From Archilochus colubris (lineage: Eukaryota; Chordata; Aves; Apodiformes; Trochilidae), in assembly GCA_023079485.1 (NCBI GenBank), contig CM041107.1, forward strand, positions 6,344,657 through 6,408,656: a DNA stretch of 64,000 nucleotides, given 5' to 3'. Under the pieces are notes generated by a model. The model did no database searches, was not told the origin of the DNA, and worked only from the letters and a program-made list of their open reading frames with translations. The translations under genes and the position numbers were made by a program. Positions 1 through 13,400 of the stretch are shown piece by piece (within the stretch, counting starts at the first letter, position 1; every line of letters begins with the position of its first letter).

Positions 1-1248
1 TGCTCTGGTTAGCACTGAAGGGGTTGGCAGAGCTGTCACCTCACTGCCCCATGCCTAGAGAATCTTCTGACCTGGGACTTGCTGCTGTCACCTTGCAGCC
101 CACTGATCTTTTCCAGCCCCTTAGAAATTTGGACCCTCCTCCATTTGCTGCTTCTGAGCTGCCAGCAGGAAGCAGTGTCTGTGTGCCAAGGAAATGAGGC
201 CTTGCTCACAGTAACTGCTCATAAAACTCTTGTTAAAAAAACATAAAAATCATTTTATATACCCACAGTTGTGCCACTGTTAGGCTGCATGCCACCCAGT
301 CCTGCAGTGCACTCTGTTCCCTTTGCCAAGATTTTCTTCGTAACTACAAGAGCTTCAAGAGTGTTTGTCTTTTTCCTAGTTCAGAGCCTTCATGCTGAAC
401 ACTAAGTGAGGTTTCCATGTCTGAAAAACAAGCCATCATGAAGGTGACTTTTCAAAATCTAGGAGGGTTCTCCTGTTTTTCTTTTTATCAGAAATTCAAA
501 ATTAGAAGGACTATTGGTTTGCTGAGCTGGGCCAGTGCATTTCTAGCCTTTAGCATAGCTTAAGAAAGACGAGTGACCCAGGTCAGGGGATTTGTGGGCA
601 AATACACTAGAAACTTGATTTTGTCAGGGAAGGCATGAAAAGGTAAGAAGGAACAGACCATGTGCTGGCATTTCACTTACCTCTGGCAGCAGGTGAGAGG
701 AGCAGGGCTGCTCATCCAACTTAGATGAGCCATCACTCGGGGCCAGGAGCAATTGTCCTTGCAGGCATTAAGGATGGAGCTGGTACCTTCCCCTGCAGTT
801 CACTGGGAACTTAGGGACAGAGCAAATTTGATTTCTGCCTTGAGATAGATTTCTAGCACAGCACTGGCTCTGTGGCTTTCAGGCAGGTCTTGACTGATCC
901 TTCTCCTAGGAATGCTTTCAGCGCATTTACACGGTTGCTGGCAGGTCACCACTCGCAGAAGGAAGAGGTGTGGGTACCAGTTATTTTCAGGAAGGAGGCT
1001 GTGACTGAAAACGTGATCCCTTTGGAGTTCAGCCCATCCAGGCTAAGCCACAGTGTCCCCCTGCTCAAGTGCTGAAGCAAGGATCGGTGCATTTGGTTTT
1101 TAATCTGGCATGGAAAGCAGGAGCCTCCATTCAGGAGGCTGTGAATACTCCAGGTTTTTCCATGTTGACTCTGTGTAAAGATGGAGGCTCTCTTGTTTTG
1201 ATTCTTGCCATGATTTAATTATATTTGCTTTTTCTCTTTTTATTTCAG
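1..1248. other. SCMH1 intron (3' part), no gene seen
   Basis: This is intronic sequence upstream of the first SCMH1 exon in the window. I found no MBT-repeat exon and no RNA gene here. The last 40 bases form a T-rich polypyrimidine tract leading to the acceptor. Confidence 0.6.
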
Positions 1249-1481
1249 TCGTGATTCCAAAGAGCCCTTTACCTGCCTCCGAAGTAAACTCGGAGAAACC
1301 TAGCATGCACAGTAGCACAAAGACTGTTTTGGGGCATCAACAAGGGCAAAGGCGTCGCAAAACAGGGAAGAAGCGTGGTCGAACGACCAAAGCACTAATC
1401 CATCACCCCATGCCTACACCCTCCAAGTCAGTGGAGCCTTTGAAATTCCCCAGAAAGAGAGGCCCCAAGCCTGGCAGTAAG
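1249..1481 (+). CDS. SCMH1: SCMH1 exon: basic linker after the MBT repeats
   Basis: The acceptor is tatttcag/TC and the donor is AAG/gtaaaa. The exon begins with two bases of a codon completed upstream, then reads VIPKSPLP, and ends [11 protein letters not shown] in phase 0. It is rich in Lys and Arg ([16 protein letters not shown]), which suits nucleic-acid binding in SCM-family linkers. Confidence 0.93.
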
Positions 1482-4400
1482 GTAAAAGCTGATGCTGATG
1501 CAGGCGGGTAAAAAGCAGGTGCTGCAAGTTCTGCCATGGGTTGGTGCATGCGTGTGTTTGTGCACGTTTGTCTCAGCCTCTGGCTGTGTAACTGCAGCAA
1601 GTAGGAGACCAAAGAGTTATGTGGGCTGGGAATATGTCCCTCAGAATCCAGCCCCAGAGCTGTAGAGAATGTCTGTGTCCTAAAAGTCATTTCCATCAAC
1701 AAACTGTGTCTTTGGAGCTTCATTAGCTCTGAAGTAGCATGGCAGATGCTGTGATCGTGACAGGATGGCCAAATGGTGGAAAAATCTCTTCCATCCATTG
1801 TGGGTAGCTAGTCTAAGTCAAGCAGAGGTGGCAGATCTCAGGCTTGCTACTCTTTCAGGATTGTGGTTTATAAAATACACACATATTGATTACTAGGTTC
1901 TTGAGACTCCCTGTCATCACCATCAGAAGTTTGTCATGTTCCACAGTGCCTTGTCTGTTGGATGCAAAGGAGAGTGTAGTGATCATGGATGGTAAAGGAG
2001 AGCAGGTGTAAAAGGAGAAATATCTCCTCTTTTTCTGCAGAGGAAGCCTAGGACATTGCTGAATCCAGCACCCACCTCTCCAACAACCAGTACCCCAGAA
2101 CCAGACACAAGCACTGTGCCTCAGGATGCTGCTACAATCCCCAGCTCTGCCATGCAGGCTCCCACAGGTAAGGGTCTCAAACTGCATTCTTGACAAGATT
2201 GCACAGTCAGGACCTGCACACCACGATACTCCCATTTTCTGAACCCTGGACAGCAGCAAATGTTCCCATTCCAGAAAGAGAATGCCTAGGAGAGAGCGTG
2301 GGGATAAGAGAGGCACAGGAGTTTGGATCAGCCATTTGTTTATCCCTCTCTGTTTTGGAAATGATGAAGTAGTAGGAAGATTGCAAATCCATCTGATAGT
2401 GCAGGGATCCCTTTCCCTGGGCCACCACGTGCATGTTGGTGACTCCACAGCTCTCAAAGGGGACTTTTCATGGCTTTTGTGCCCAGAGGTAGTGCAGTGA
2501 GCAGCACCTCTGGTGAGTTCAGAGCCCTCCCAAGCCATTCCAGGCACAGCTGCTGAATCTGCAGCAAGATGCAGAACAACTGCTGAATGACTGTGGCAAT
2601 GCTTCAGGCAGGATATTGAGGCAAACAGGGACAAGAGGGAGCAGGGGAAGAGTAGGAGCAGCGGTGCTCTCTGCTACAGCTGTGAGATGTAGCTGAAGAT
2701 GAGTCTGAGCAGGAAACTAATGCAGAGCTGCTTTTTGTGTGTTTGGTCAAGCACTGGATACAGGCTGAGCCCTCTGTTTCCTAAGACGTAATTGGCCTGT
2801 TTTCCCAGGAACTTAAAGAATCCAGTTTCCCTAAAAAATGTGGGTCATTTTCCTTCATCTCCTTCGAACATCCCATCTGCCTTTCCTGGCTGGCATGGGA
2901 ACCACTTTGTACCCTCCCTTTGGGAGCCTGAGTGCTGGGGAAAATGGGTGAAGAACAGCAGCAGCTTGGAAAGTGAGTGTGAGGCAGAAGGATTTTGGAG
3001 GTGAGATTCCTCTCTGTAAGTGGCTCTGCTGTTAGGATGCAGACAGGCAGGCATGGTGGATTCCTCTTTGTGAGTGAGCTGACAGGCTTAAAAACTCAGC
3101 ATCTCTCAGGTTTGATTTTAGGCATCTGTTTCTTGCTTTCTTGAGTGAGTTAATGGCAAACACGTTTCTCATCTTGGCAGTTTGCATTTATTTGAACAAG
3201 AATGGCAGCACTGGGCCCCACCTAGACAAGAAGAAAGTTCAGCAGTTGCCAGATCATTTTGGACCAGCTCGAGCTTCTGTTGTCCTTCAGCAAGCAGTAC
3301 AGGCCTGCATTGATTGTGCTTATCATCAGAAAACAGTCTTCTCCTTCTTAAAACAAGGCCACGGGGGAGAGGTCATCTCAGGTGAGAACTGGCCCACAGC
3401 ACTGGCCCTTCAGAGATGTCATTGCAAGAATTCACTCCTTGGAAGATGTCTCTCTGAAGCTTGGTGCAGTCATGGGCCTGGGGCAAACAGATTTCTGTCT
3501 TCTTTTTCTTGCCAAACATCTGTATCAGTGAAGCAGCAGGTGATGACTGTCACAGAGCAGTGAGCACTCCAGGCAGAGTGCAGGCAGCCCTGGTACCAGC
3601 TGGGCAGCCTCCTACTTCAACTGGCATCCCCCAGCATTGCCCAGCCCCAGGAGGAGGCAGAAGGGGTGGGATTGACAGAACTGTCAGAAAGACAAGAAAT
3701 GCACCAGTGATTAATTTAACTTTTAATTCTGTGTTTATCTGGATGCTGGAAGTGCAGGGCCCTCCTGGTATGTCTTCCCATTCCCTGGAACGCAGCTTCC
3801 TAGGCTCTGCCTGCCTGTGCCTGGTGCTGGGTGCTGGGTGCTGGTGCTGGATGCTGGTGCAGTGGGCTGGTTGCAGCCTGTCCTGGGGTAGGGAGCTCAC
3901 TAGCAGAGCCAGCAGAAGGCAGTGGCTTTTGTTTGCTCTAGTCTAGACCAGCGATGCTGAGATACAGAAGCTGGCTGTGCAGCCCTGGGCGTAGTCTCCT
4001 GCCTTTGCTGGGGGTTTACGTGTTGGGCTCTGTTTGTTTCTGTCTCCAGCTGTGTTTGATCGGGAACAGCACACTCTGAACCTGCCAGCAGTAAACAGTA
4101 TCACCTACGTCCTCCGCTTCCTGGAGAAGCTCTGCCACAATCTCCGCAGTGACAACCTCTTTGGGAACCAGCCTTTCTCTCAGAACAGCCACATGAAGCG
4201 CTCACACGAGTACGACCACGACAGGTATCTACCAGGTAGGAGCTGGGGCGGGGGCGGCGCCGTAGGGACCCCAGGTTCATCCCTGGCTTAACCCAGATTT
4301 TACCTTTATCTGAGGAGGCAGGTGTGGGTTTCAGAGCCCCCTCTGCAGGGTTCATGGCATCACACGCAGTGTCACACGTGTGCCCGCAGGACTCTTTTTG

Positions 4401-7400
4401 TGCAGGGTTCAAGTTGCTGTGTTTTCTGCCTGTTGGTTTGATTTCCATCCCTGCCTGTAGGCTCCACTCATCCGTGCTGTCTCCTTGTCTTCCCTCCTCT
4501 CCTTGTCCCTGAGTCCCTGCCGCTTCCTGTAACCTGGTTATGGTTACCTCATCCAGTTAGGAATTAAGCTGAAAGACTGCATGAGGAATAGCAGAGTGAT
4601 AACATTAGATAAATTGTAATTAGAAATGGAATTAAAATCTAGCAGAGTGGTTTCCACGCTGGCTGTGGGTGTGCTGGCAGCACATCAGCCCTTGGTGAAA
4701 GCTTTCCCCAGGATGACGCCTGCTGCAGCCAACTGAGGCATAGGTGGCTTTGTGTTTCTTGGCATGGCTCATGCTCTACTGCACTGAAACAACACACCCC
4801 TGGCATGATAGGTCATGCCACAATGCAAATTGTCAGGCTGCAAAATTGCTCTTAAGCGAAAGCAGTTGAAAACAAGAAGGCCCAGAGCTTTTCCCACAGT
4901 GCTGTGTTGTGGCAGCTTCCTCTGGCGTAGCAGTGGCTGCCCTGGGCTGGCTGTGCAGCTCTGCTGAAAAAGGGCTGTAGCAATGCCAGTCCTGGAGAAG
5001 ATTAAACCTTGAGAACTATCCTGTGCTGATCTGCTCTCCTGTCCTGTTTCCACTCCTACCTTTCTGCCCTGAGTCAGCAAATACCTGTTGCACTCTTTGA
5101 AGTCTTTCCAAAGTTAATTCTTTGGGTAATTATGGTTCTGATCATAATTGTGAAAATTACAAAAAGGAAGAATTTCTAATGTAAAAGGATAAACACTTAG
5201 GAGGAACTGTTTAAGAAAAAGTTGCTAAGTGTGAAGCTTAGGAGCAGCAGCCTAATGCCACAGGGCTTCTTTGCATCTCACAAAACACCTATACTGAAGG
5301 GAAGGGATTAGAAGAGTCTAAAGATCATGAGTGTCTCAGAGTGACTGCCCACTCCTTCCTCACTGGTGGACCAGCTGCCTGCAGGCTGGAGCCAGCAATG
5401 CCAGGAGCAGGGAGCTGTTCTGTGCTGTAAGGAGAGGAGCTGTGGAAAGAGAGTTGGCTGCTGTGGCAAGTATAGGAGCAGCATGTCTAGATACTGTCAC
5501 TAGAGGTTGCACCTCTAGAGAACCCTCAGTTAGAAGAAATTCCCATGCTCCAGTGTGGAAGTACCCTGTTGGCATGAGACAGAGGAAAAACAGTATGGAA
5601 GAGGACCCAGGGTCTGGGCATGGTAGCAGGCTCTGATGGAGTGAGTCCTGTAGCTCACACACTTTGTTTCAAGCCACCATGAGCTGTCAGTGGTGTCTGT
5701 GCTAAGAGCTGGGCTGCCTGGCAGAGTGGAAAAGTATAAGGAGCAAAGTCAGACTTCAGGGAAACTGAGGCAGAGCTCTAAATAGGACATGATGCTGAGA
5801 CCTGCCCATTCTGAACTCTTCTTTAGAGTGTTTGCAGGGATTAAATAAAGATTAAGTACAGTTCAGAGAAGTGATAACACCTGGTCCTGTTTGTTGCTCA
5901 AGCTGATGTCTCAGGGATTGCTGGACATCTGGACATTTAACACCTTACTCAAACAGCTGAAAGAAGATGATAAACATTGTTATTTACACATTGCAGTGGC
6001 TTCTGGTGAGGACAAAAGACCCAGCACTGTCTAATTTGAGAGGTTAAGGCTGGTCATGGAAGAATGAGGATGCAGTTGTACATCAGCTTACATCACACCA
6101 AGTGTCAGGGCTGCCATGGCCTTACCTTCAGCTCTGTGTGTCCCATCTTGTTTCTGCTCCAGTACAGGTGCTGTGTGCCTGAGTGGGTCTCATTGTTTCA
6201 GAAAATGATCACTGGTTAAGACTGGGAGCTGGTCTCAGTTCCCAAAACAAACTCACTTTACAGGAGCACCACTATGGATACTGTGGGGAATTTGTCCATG
6301 TTGTTGGCTCTCTGCTCTCCTTATCTAGTGTTGGCTTGAATTAAACTTCAGGAGGTGACCAGAGTGCCACCAAGCACTCTGGGGCACACTTTATGGGGGC
6401 CTGATGCCATAGCACTGGCACGTTGTTATTGATGAGAAGTGTCTCTGGAAGCTGCTTTTTGTCACTGTACCTTTGGGGCAGGTGGTGATCAACCCATCCT
6501 GTACACACACCTTGGTCATCTCATCTGTTGTTGTCAACTGTGGGTTCCCAGCTCATGAGACAATGCTTCACATCTGCATTTTGCTGCTGGATTTACCTCC
6601 TTTCTGGTCTTCTGTTTTATGAATTTTTTCTGCATAATTTCAAATGCTGCTTTCTCTGGCCTGACGTGGTAAAACATCAGCAGATTTTGTCAGTGAACCT
6701 CTGACACAGGCACCAAAGTCACTAATATAAGAATTAAATGTCACTGGGCTCACAAATGATTCTCAAGAAAAATCATTGGCAATTGCTCTCCAGCCTCATG
6801 TTCTCGTTCTGTGTTCTGCCGTGCACATGACAAAACTTGGGGTAATCCTTATATTCTCCATATCAAATGATATTTTACTGAATTCCAGGAAAATCATATT
6901 GACCACTCTTCTTTTGTCTCACAGATGGGTTATTTCCTATGATAAGGAAGCTGCTGGGTTGGTCTCCTTTGGTGAATGCATGCCATGATATGTGCTGAAA
7001 CATTTTTCATTGCCAAAACAATTTTTGTTTTTTTGTTTAACTGTTAGCACTGTGTTTCCAGTCACTCTGAGCAGTGTCACTGGGTCAGAATTCACTGCAG
7101 CAGACCCATGGTTTGCTCTTCACCTTGTTTCTTAAGTTGCATTTTGGCTTCCTCCACATCCTCACATCCTCCGTTTGAGAATGTTCAGTGATTTGACTTT
7201 CACTTCTTAGTCAGGGGTGTGTATGTCCCTTCCTGTCCTGTTTCTTTCAACCTTTGATCCTGGTCCTGGTGTTCAATGTGACTGTGACTAGAGGTGAGGG
7301 CTGGGGTTGGTTTGGAGGCAGATGGGTGTCCTGGGAGCACTGGGACCTGAGCTGGCTGTGTTGCAGGTTGGTGGGGTGAGGTGCCAGTGCAAGTTACAGT

Positions 7401-10400
7401 GTCCTGAAGTAGGAGCCTTGACTTGGACTTTGACTTGACGAGGTGACCAGGCTGCCCTGGACTGTGAAGGCATCTGTCCTGACAGCCTTGGGATGGCCAT
7501 CAGCACACACCCAGGCATGGGCAGATTTGCTTCTCTTCCATCCCCCCAACCTTCCAAGCTGGGTGAGGTGAAATACCTCTCAAAGCTATCCCAGCATGTG
7601 CAGGCAAGGAAAACCTTTTTTTTTTCTTTTTTTCCAGTCTTTAACTTTCTGCACAGTATCCTCTTGTTCTGTTCCCACACACTTGTTACTTCTGTAGCTG
7701 AAAGTACAGTCCTGTCTTTTCCTTTGCACTGTGTCAAAAGACAGAATGAGTTAAAAAGTTCACTTTGTCCCTGTTCTCACCATCCTTCATGCTGAGCAGG
7801 TCCTTTTCATCTCCAGTAAATGCTGTGCTCGGTCTCAGCATCCTTCTTGAAGTGAACATCTATCCACTTACATTTGAGGTCCTTTCATCCAGATAATTTC
7901 CTCACTGGTGATACACATTCATGATGCTTATGGCATTTTTTTCAACTGAGGGTATTTTCTTTTTTTTCCTGATGATGCATATTGTGACTGTGGAGTACAG
8001 CTCCATGTATTACTCCATGTCTTCATTTTCTTAAAATTTATCCTTTAAAATCAGAGACCCAAGCTACAGAGCTACTTTTGGTTTATTCTTCCACTAATTT
8101 ACACAGACCTAACTTCTGATTGCCTGGGTTATCTGCTACAACTTGACCTTCTGTGTTTGCATTACTTTTAAAATCAACCAATTTAAAAAAATAATTAAAA
8201 AAACCCCTGGAAACCCTTTAAAACTATCACTTTTTGTTGTTGTTCTGTGACTGTTGGGTGAGTAAGGTCATGCTGGTTTACATTTAAGAGATAACCAGGG
8301 ACATGTGTTTCCTGTCTCTGTCAGAGCAATGAGTGTTTCCAACAGGACTTGTCCTGAGGACAGTATTTGTCTAATAGTGTTACAGTGATATCATACTCAG
8401 AAGTCCCTCAGTATGAGCAGTTTGTCTTTTGTTTCCCCAAAGGATTTTAATAGAAAAGTTACTTTTCTCTACTTTTGTGGTTTTCTTTATTCAACTAAGT
8501 TGTCTGCTAAGTTTAGTCAGCTAAGTGATGACCGATGCTTCCCACCCGTCTGTACCTTTGTTTCTCTGTTTGGCGTCCTGCATCTCCCTCGGTGTCCCTG
8601 TTGCTCCCTGCTGTATTTCTGTCACCCCCCAGCACCCATCCCTGCCCTGTGCTGGCAGCTGGGGCTGCTCTCTGCTCTGCCCAGCACTTGTGGGTCTTTC
8701 ACTCTGCCCTCTGTTCACACCTCGAATGCTGCGGGCTCACCCGTGGTGCTCGGGGCAGCTGCCAGGGGCCAGCCAGGGGCAGCAGTGTCACCTTGTCCTG
8801 CTCCTCTGCTGACCCTGCTGTGTCCATCGCTTCCCTGGCTGCTGTTCCCATCTCTGCCTTTCCATCCTCTGTGTTCATCCCCCACTGACACTCTGTGTGC
8901 AGCCTTCAGCCTGCAGAGAGACATCCCAGAGCCCAGCCCGACGTCCTGGATGCCACGTGCAGTACAGAGAACCTCAACGTTGGGAAATGTTTGGAGAAGA
9001 GCAGCAGGGACAGCTGGGGGACACCTGAGGGATCAATTTGGGGAAAGATTGGAATTTTGAGTATGGTTTAATCAAGCACTCTGCATGGCATAGAATGGTT
9101 GTAAATCATCCAGGGGTTGTTTGCAAATCTTCCCAGGGTTCTATGTGTCTGAAAGGTGAAGAGTGGGGAGGTGCAGGAATCGTGCAGGAAGAGCCAAGGG
9201 GTAGAATGAGAAGAAATAGAATTAAGCCAATCACAGGTGGTGCTGGGAGTGAAATATGGCAAAACGTGGCTAATATTATTCATTAGGTTTCTTGCCACCC
9301 TTTTTCTCTGATAAAGCAAAATATAAAATGATAGGTGTGCTGGGTTGCAGTTTTAAAGGCGATGCATGCGAGTCTCAACTCTGGCAAGACTGAATTTCCT
9401 AGGAAGTCTCCACTCCTAAGTAGGGCTTGTTCTCTTTTCCTAGACAGAAGCAGTTCCTTAGACGACACTCTGCAGGGACCAGGCCGGGGTACAAAGCGAT
9501 ATTCCCAAGATTCCCCTCCATACAGTGCTCCTCTCTCCCCCAAGTTACCAAAGAATGACCGTCACCCTTTGGAAGGTGAGCACAGCGTCTCTTCCCAAAG
9601 CTGGCTGTTCAGAGCAACCTGGAATGGGTACAGCAGGATGAGATGTGCCGTGCCAAATTAAGCCATGGGTTTAGGAATTCTCCTTTGCTTTGGCTCTGGC
9701 ATGGGTCGGTGCTTGGCATTTCAGGCAGAAGTGTCAAGGCAGGTTCCCCAAGCAGTTGTGTAAGGCATGTGGAATGCAGGGTGAATTCCTTCTAGCCCTG
9801 GTAGTCATCATCTAATACCATATAATCTGGGATTGAATTGCCCATATCTGAGCTTCCATTGCTATGCATGGTATTAAGTCATAAAGCTGCCCAGATGCTT
9901 CAGTCAATCTTCCCCTGAACTTTACTGTGATGGTTTGCTGCAGTGTATTGTACAGATGTTGATGTGCAGCTGTACGGTCAGGAACCTGCTGCCCTTTCCC
10001 AGGATCCCATCTTGCTCCTCACAATCCTTTCTAAATAGCAGGGAGGGTCTCACTGGCATGTGCTCCTTTAGCTAAACCAGATGGAACCACATCCCACACC
10101 ACCAGTGTTGCCTGCAGCATCCCTGGGGTCACACTGCTGGACATGTGCTGTGCCATGTGCTCAAATGCAACTGCAGAAATACCCTCTTTGGTATGTGGTC
10201 CATAGGTGCCCCCTGCATGTGCAGGTGGGAGATTGTCTGGAGGTCCAGGTAGCTGGAGGACTACCTGAGCCTGAGCAGAAGTCTTCAGTAAACATGGTTT
10301 CACTTTCTGTTTTGAACTGGAAAGCAAAACGCAGACTGGAGATTGGACTTAGCTTACTGAAGCCTGTTAATAAATTGATGGTGAAATCTGCCAAGGTATC

Positions 10401-13400
10401 AGTTGTAGCTCTTTATAGTATGTCCCTGAAATATTGCTGGAAACTCTTGGCTGGGCTTGTAGTTGCCTTTGTGCTCTGTTGCTGTCTCTTTTGAATGACA
10501 TTTCCATGGCTCTTGTGAGTTTTCTGAGCTTGGGTTGTTGATCTCAGGTTTTGAGTACACGGCGCTCCATGCACTGTGGTGTAATTCTAGTCTCCATCCA
10601 TCACTGTGCCTTCTGCTCTTTGGGATTCCTCAGCCCATATCTAAGCACAGCTGATCTGAACTTGCACCCTGTGATGGACAGTTTCTAGTGACCTTGGTAT
10701 CTACATGGTTTAAAATTGTAGGTTTGTCACCTAGCTGAAGCAAAGAACAAGGTGACATGTGGAACTGTCTCATCTCTTCCAGCATTTTGGGAAGTCAAAC
10801 ATTATTCCCTCAGTCTCACTTTGTTTCTCACCTCTAGGTACATCCTTGCTGGTCTCCTTGACATTCTCCTTGACATTAACCACTGCATGTAGGTAACATT
10901 AGCAAAATCTGTCAGCTCCTCTACAGGCAGGTGTAGCAGGCAGTGTTTCACCTCTTCCTGAAGCATGGTGAAGGTTAAGAATGCCCTGGTTAGGTGGTGA
11001 GTATCATCCACTCCCTATATTGTCAGTGAAGAGAGAAGGCTTCTGTAATGAGTAGTTCCAAGGAGGAACCTATGTTGTCTACAAGACTGATTCTTAGTCC
11101 ATCCCAAAGTCTATTCACTTATGGCTTTGAATGGGATATGCTGTCTGGATGCCCATAATACTCCACTGTCTTCTCTGGAAGTAAAGACAAGTGGGCAGAA
11201 AGTGTGCTGCCACGTGAGGGTGATGGTCCTCCTGGTGTGTGAACTTCCTTCAGCAGCTTGGTCTTGTTCTGTCCTTCATGCAGGGGTTGTACAGGGCAGG
11301 GAGAAATGAGATGCCATTCCACATTCCATCTAGAAATTCATTTTTATCCCACAGCTATTCATCCTCCTCCACCAGAAAGTACAAGAAGGAATATTGGCAT
11401 TTCTGAGGGTATTTTTGATACGAACCTGAAGTACTCAGATACTGAGTATGTCTCAAGTAAGGAGGTGAATCTTCTAATGGGCATGAAATCTCCCAGCAGA
11501 GCCTGTCCTGGCTCCAGCAGGGTGACAGCAGTACCTGAGCAGCTTCCAGTTTGCCAGACTGAAGGCAGTGAGGAGCACTGGAAAGTCTCTGTTCATTGTG
11601 CCTTTTGCCAAGAAGTCAGAAAGGACAGGATTTCACTTCTTACTTTTTTTTCTCTTGCATCCAGTGGCATTACTGCAGCTTTTTTTGCTGAAAAGGTGCA
11701 GGTCCAGCACAGTGGGGCTTTTCAAAGACAGCAGTGGGTGTTTAGTAGTTGTGCAGATCATATTTGCACACTTGTTTGGCCTATGGCTGAACTCCATGAT
11801 TTAGCAGTAAAATGATGCTCTAGAATCTGTAGCACTGTTTGTTTAATTAAACTTGAATTAGCTGCTCCCTTCCTCTCCATCACTAACCATTGTCTGTTTT
11901 CCTACAATGCTCCAAATGCAAGCCTGTACTTAAAACTAGCACTTTGTATAAGAAAATCTGCCTAAGAGTTAACCAAGTCCTCCTTGCACTGAAGCTGGCT
12001 GTCAGGGATGGTGTCTGTATCTGAATGCAGCCTGTGCCCTGCCACTTGCAGAAGCATCTTGTCTTCTGCTACAGATGATTCACAGGGATAGTATTTGGCC
12101 CCCTCTTGCCTTGTTTCCCTCCCTCCTTCCTGGAGGCATTGTTCATCTGAGCAGTTCTCTGTATGTTTGTACTTTAAGAAAACCCTAAATCTCTCTTGCA
12201 CTGACCCTACTGAGAAGCCTCCAGCTTTGTTGCTGTGTGCACAGCAGGACCCCAGAGTCCCCAGCCCAGGGATGGGCAACCTGAGGGTGAACACAGCTTC
12301 AGTTCTGCCTCTGACACAGGTAGTGCTCTCCAGTTGCATGGCCTCATCCTCTTCAGATGTGTGAGAGCATGATCACATGCTGGAAGAATGCATCACAGTG
12401 TGTTACATCAGATTAATGACAACGTGTTAATTGTTGAATTAAATATTTTCTGAGGGAGAGTTTGGGATCCTTGGCATTACACCAGTGTGAATATGTGCAC
12501 ATGGTCTCCCAGCCTCCCATGCTGTAAACTTCACTTGCTGAGCCCCAAAATTCTTCCTGCTGACACAGATACCCTCTGTGTGAGCTCTGGGGTCTCCTTG
12601 AGCAGTCAGACACACTTTTGCCTGACCCACCACACTGGGCAAGTGTCCTGGGGCATCAGTGTTGGGCCTTCTTGGAGGATGGAGATGGGAGCACAGACCC
12701 ATTCCTGTGCCTGCAGCCGCTTCCCTGTCACAGAGCATCCAGAGCAGTGCAGAAGGTTCTGCCTGCTCACCCCTCTCCTGCCTCAGCCCCTGACTCAAAC
12801 ATTGCCCTGTTGTGCAGATGTTTTATGGGAAGCAGTTTGGGTTTTAAGCAGAACTGTCTCATTGAAGAGGAAACCAAGTGTAGCTGCTCAGGAGCAGCTC
12901 CTGTCCAGTGCCACTGGTGTGTGGGTCTGTCTGGACCTGGGACTGGGAATCCCAATCCCATGTGGGCCAGAGCAGCCAGCTCCCTGCTGGATTGGCACCC
13001 AGTCTTATGGTGAAATGGGGTGATGGGAAAGTGGTGTGGGAGTGAAGGAAACTTCCCAAGTCACTCAGGAACAGTCACAAATCAGAAAACCTCCTTATGA
13101 GTGTAGAGAGCAGGTGAAACACAGCTACCCTTGTGGGAAGCCAGAGATGTGCAGGCAGGCACAGGGCACCAGGGGAATAACAGTCCCACATCAGCCCCAT
13201 TTCTACATGGGATTTAAGGATGTGCTGCTGGTTTCTGACAGTGTCCCAGAGGGCAGAAATGCACTTGAGTGACAAAGCCCATGAGATAAAGGGTTGCAGT
13301 TCAGCAGGTGATAATCTCCCATCTGTTTCACTGAATTGCAAGAGGGGGTTTCCATTTTGTAGCCTCGTGAGATGAAGGCAGGGAAGGTATGAGCTGGCTG

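Noticed and set aside
872..1075. 67-codon open frame before the first SCMH1 exon
   Set aside because: It has no MBT or SCM similarity and no convincing acceptor/donor pair; treated as intron.
3461..3946. 161-codon plus-strand frame between SCMH1 exons
   Set aside because: It includes a CTGGTG-type low-complexity stretch (about 3820-3870), overlaps an opposite-strand frame and has no recognisable domain.
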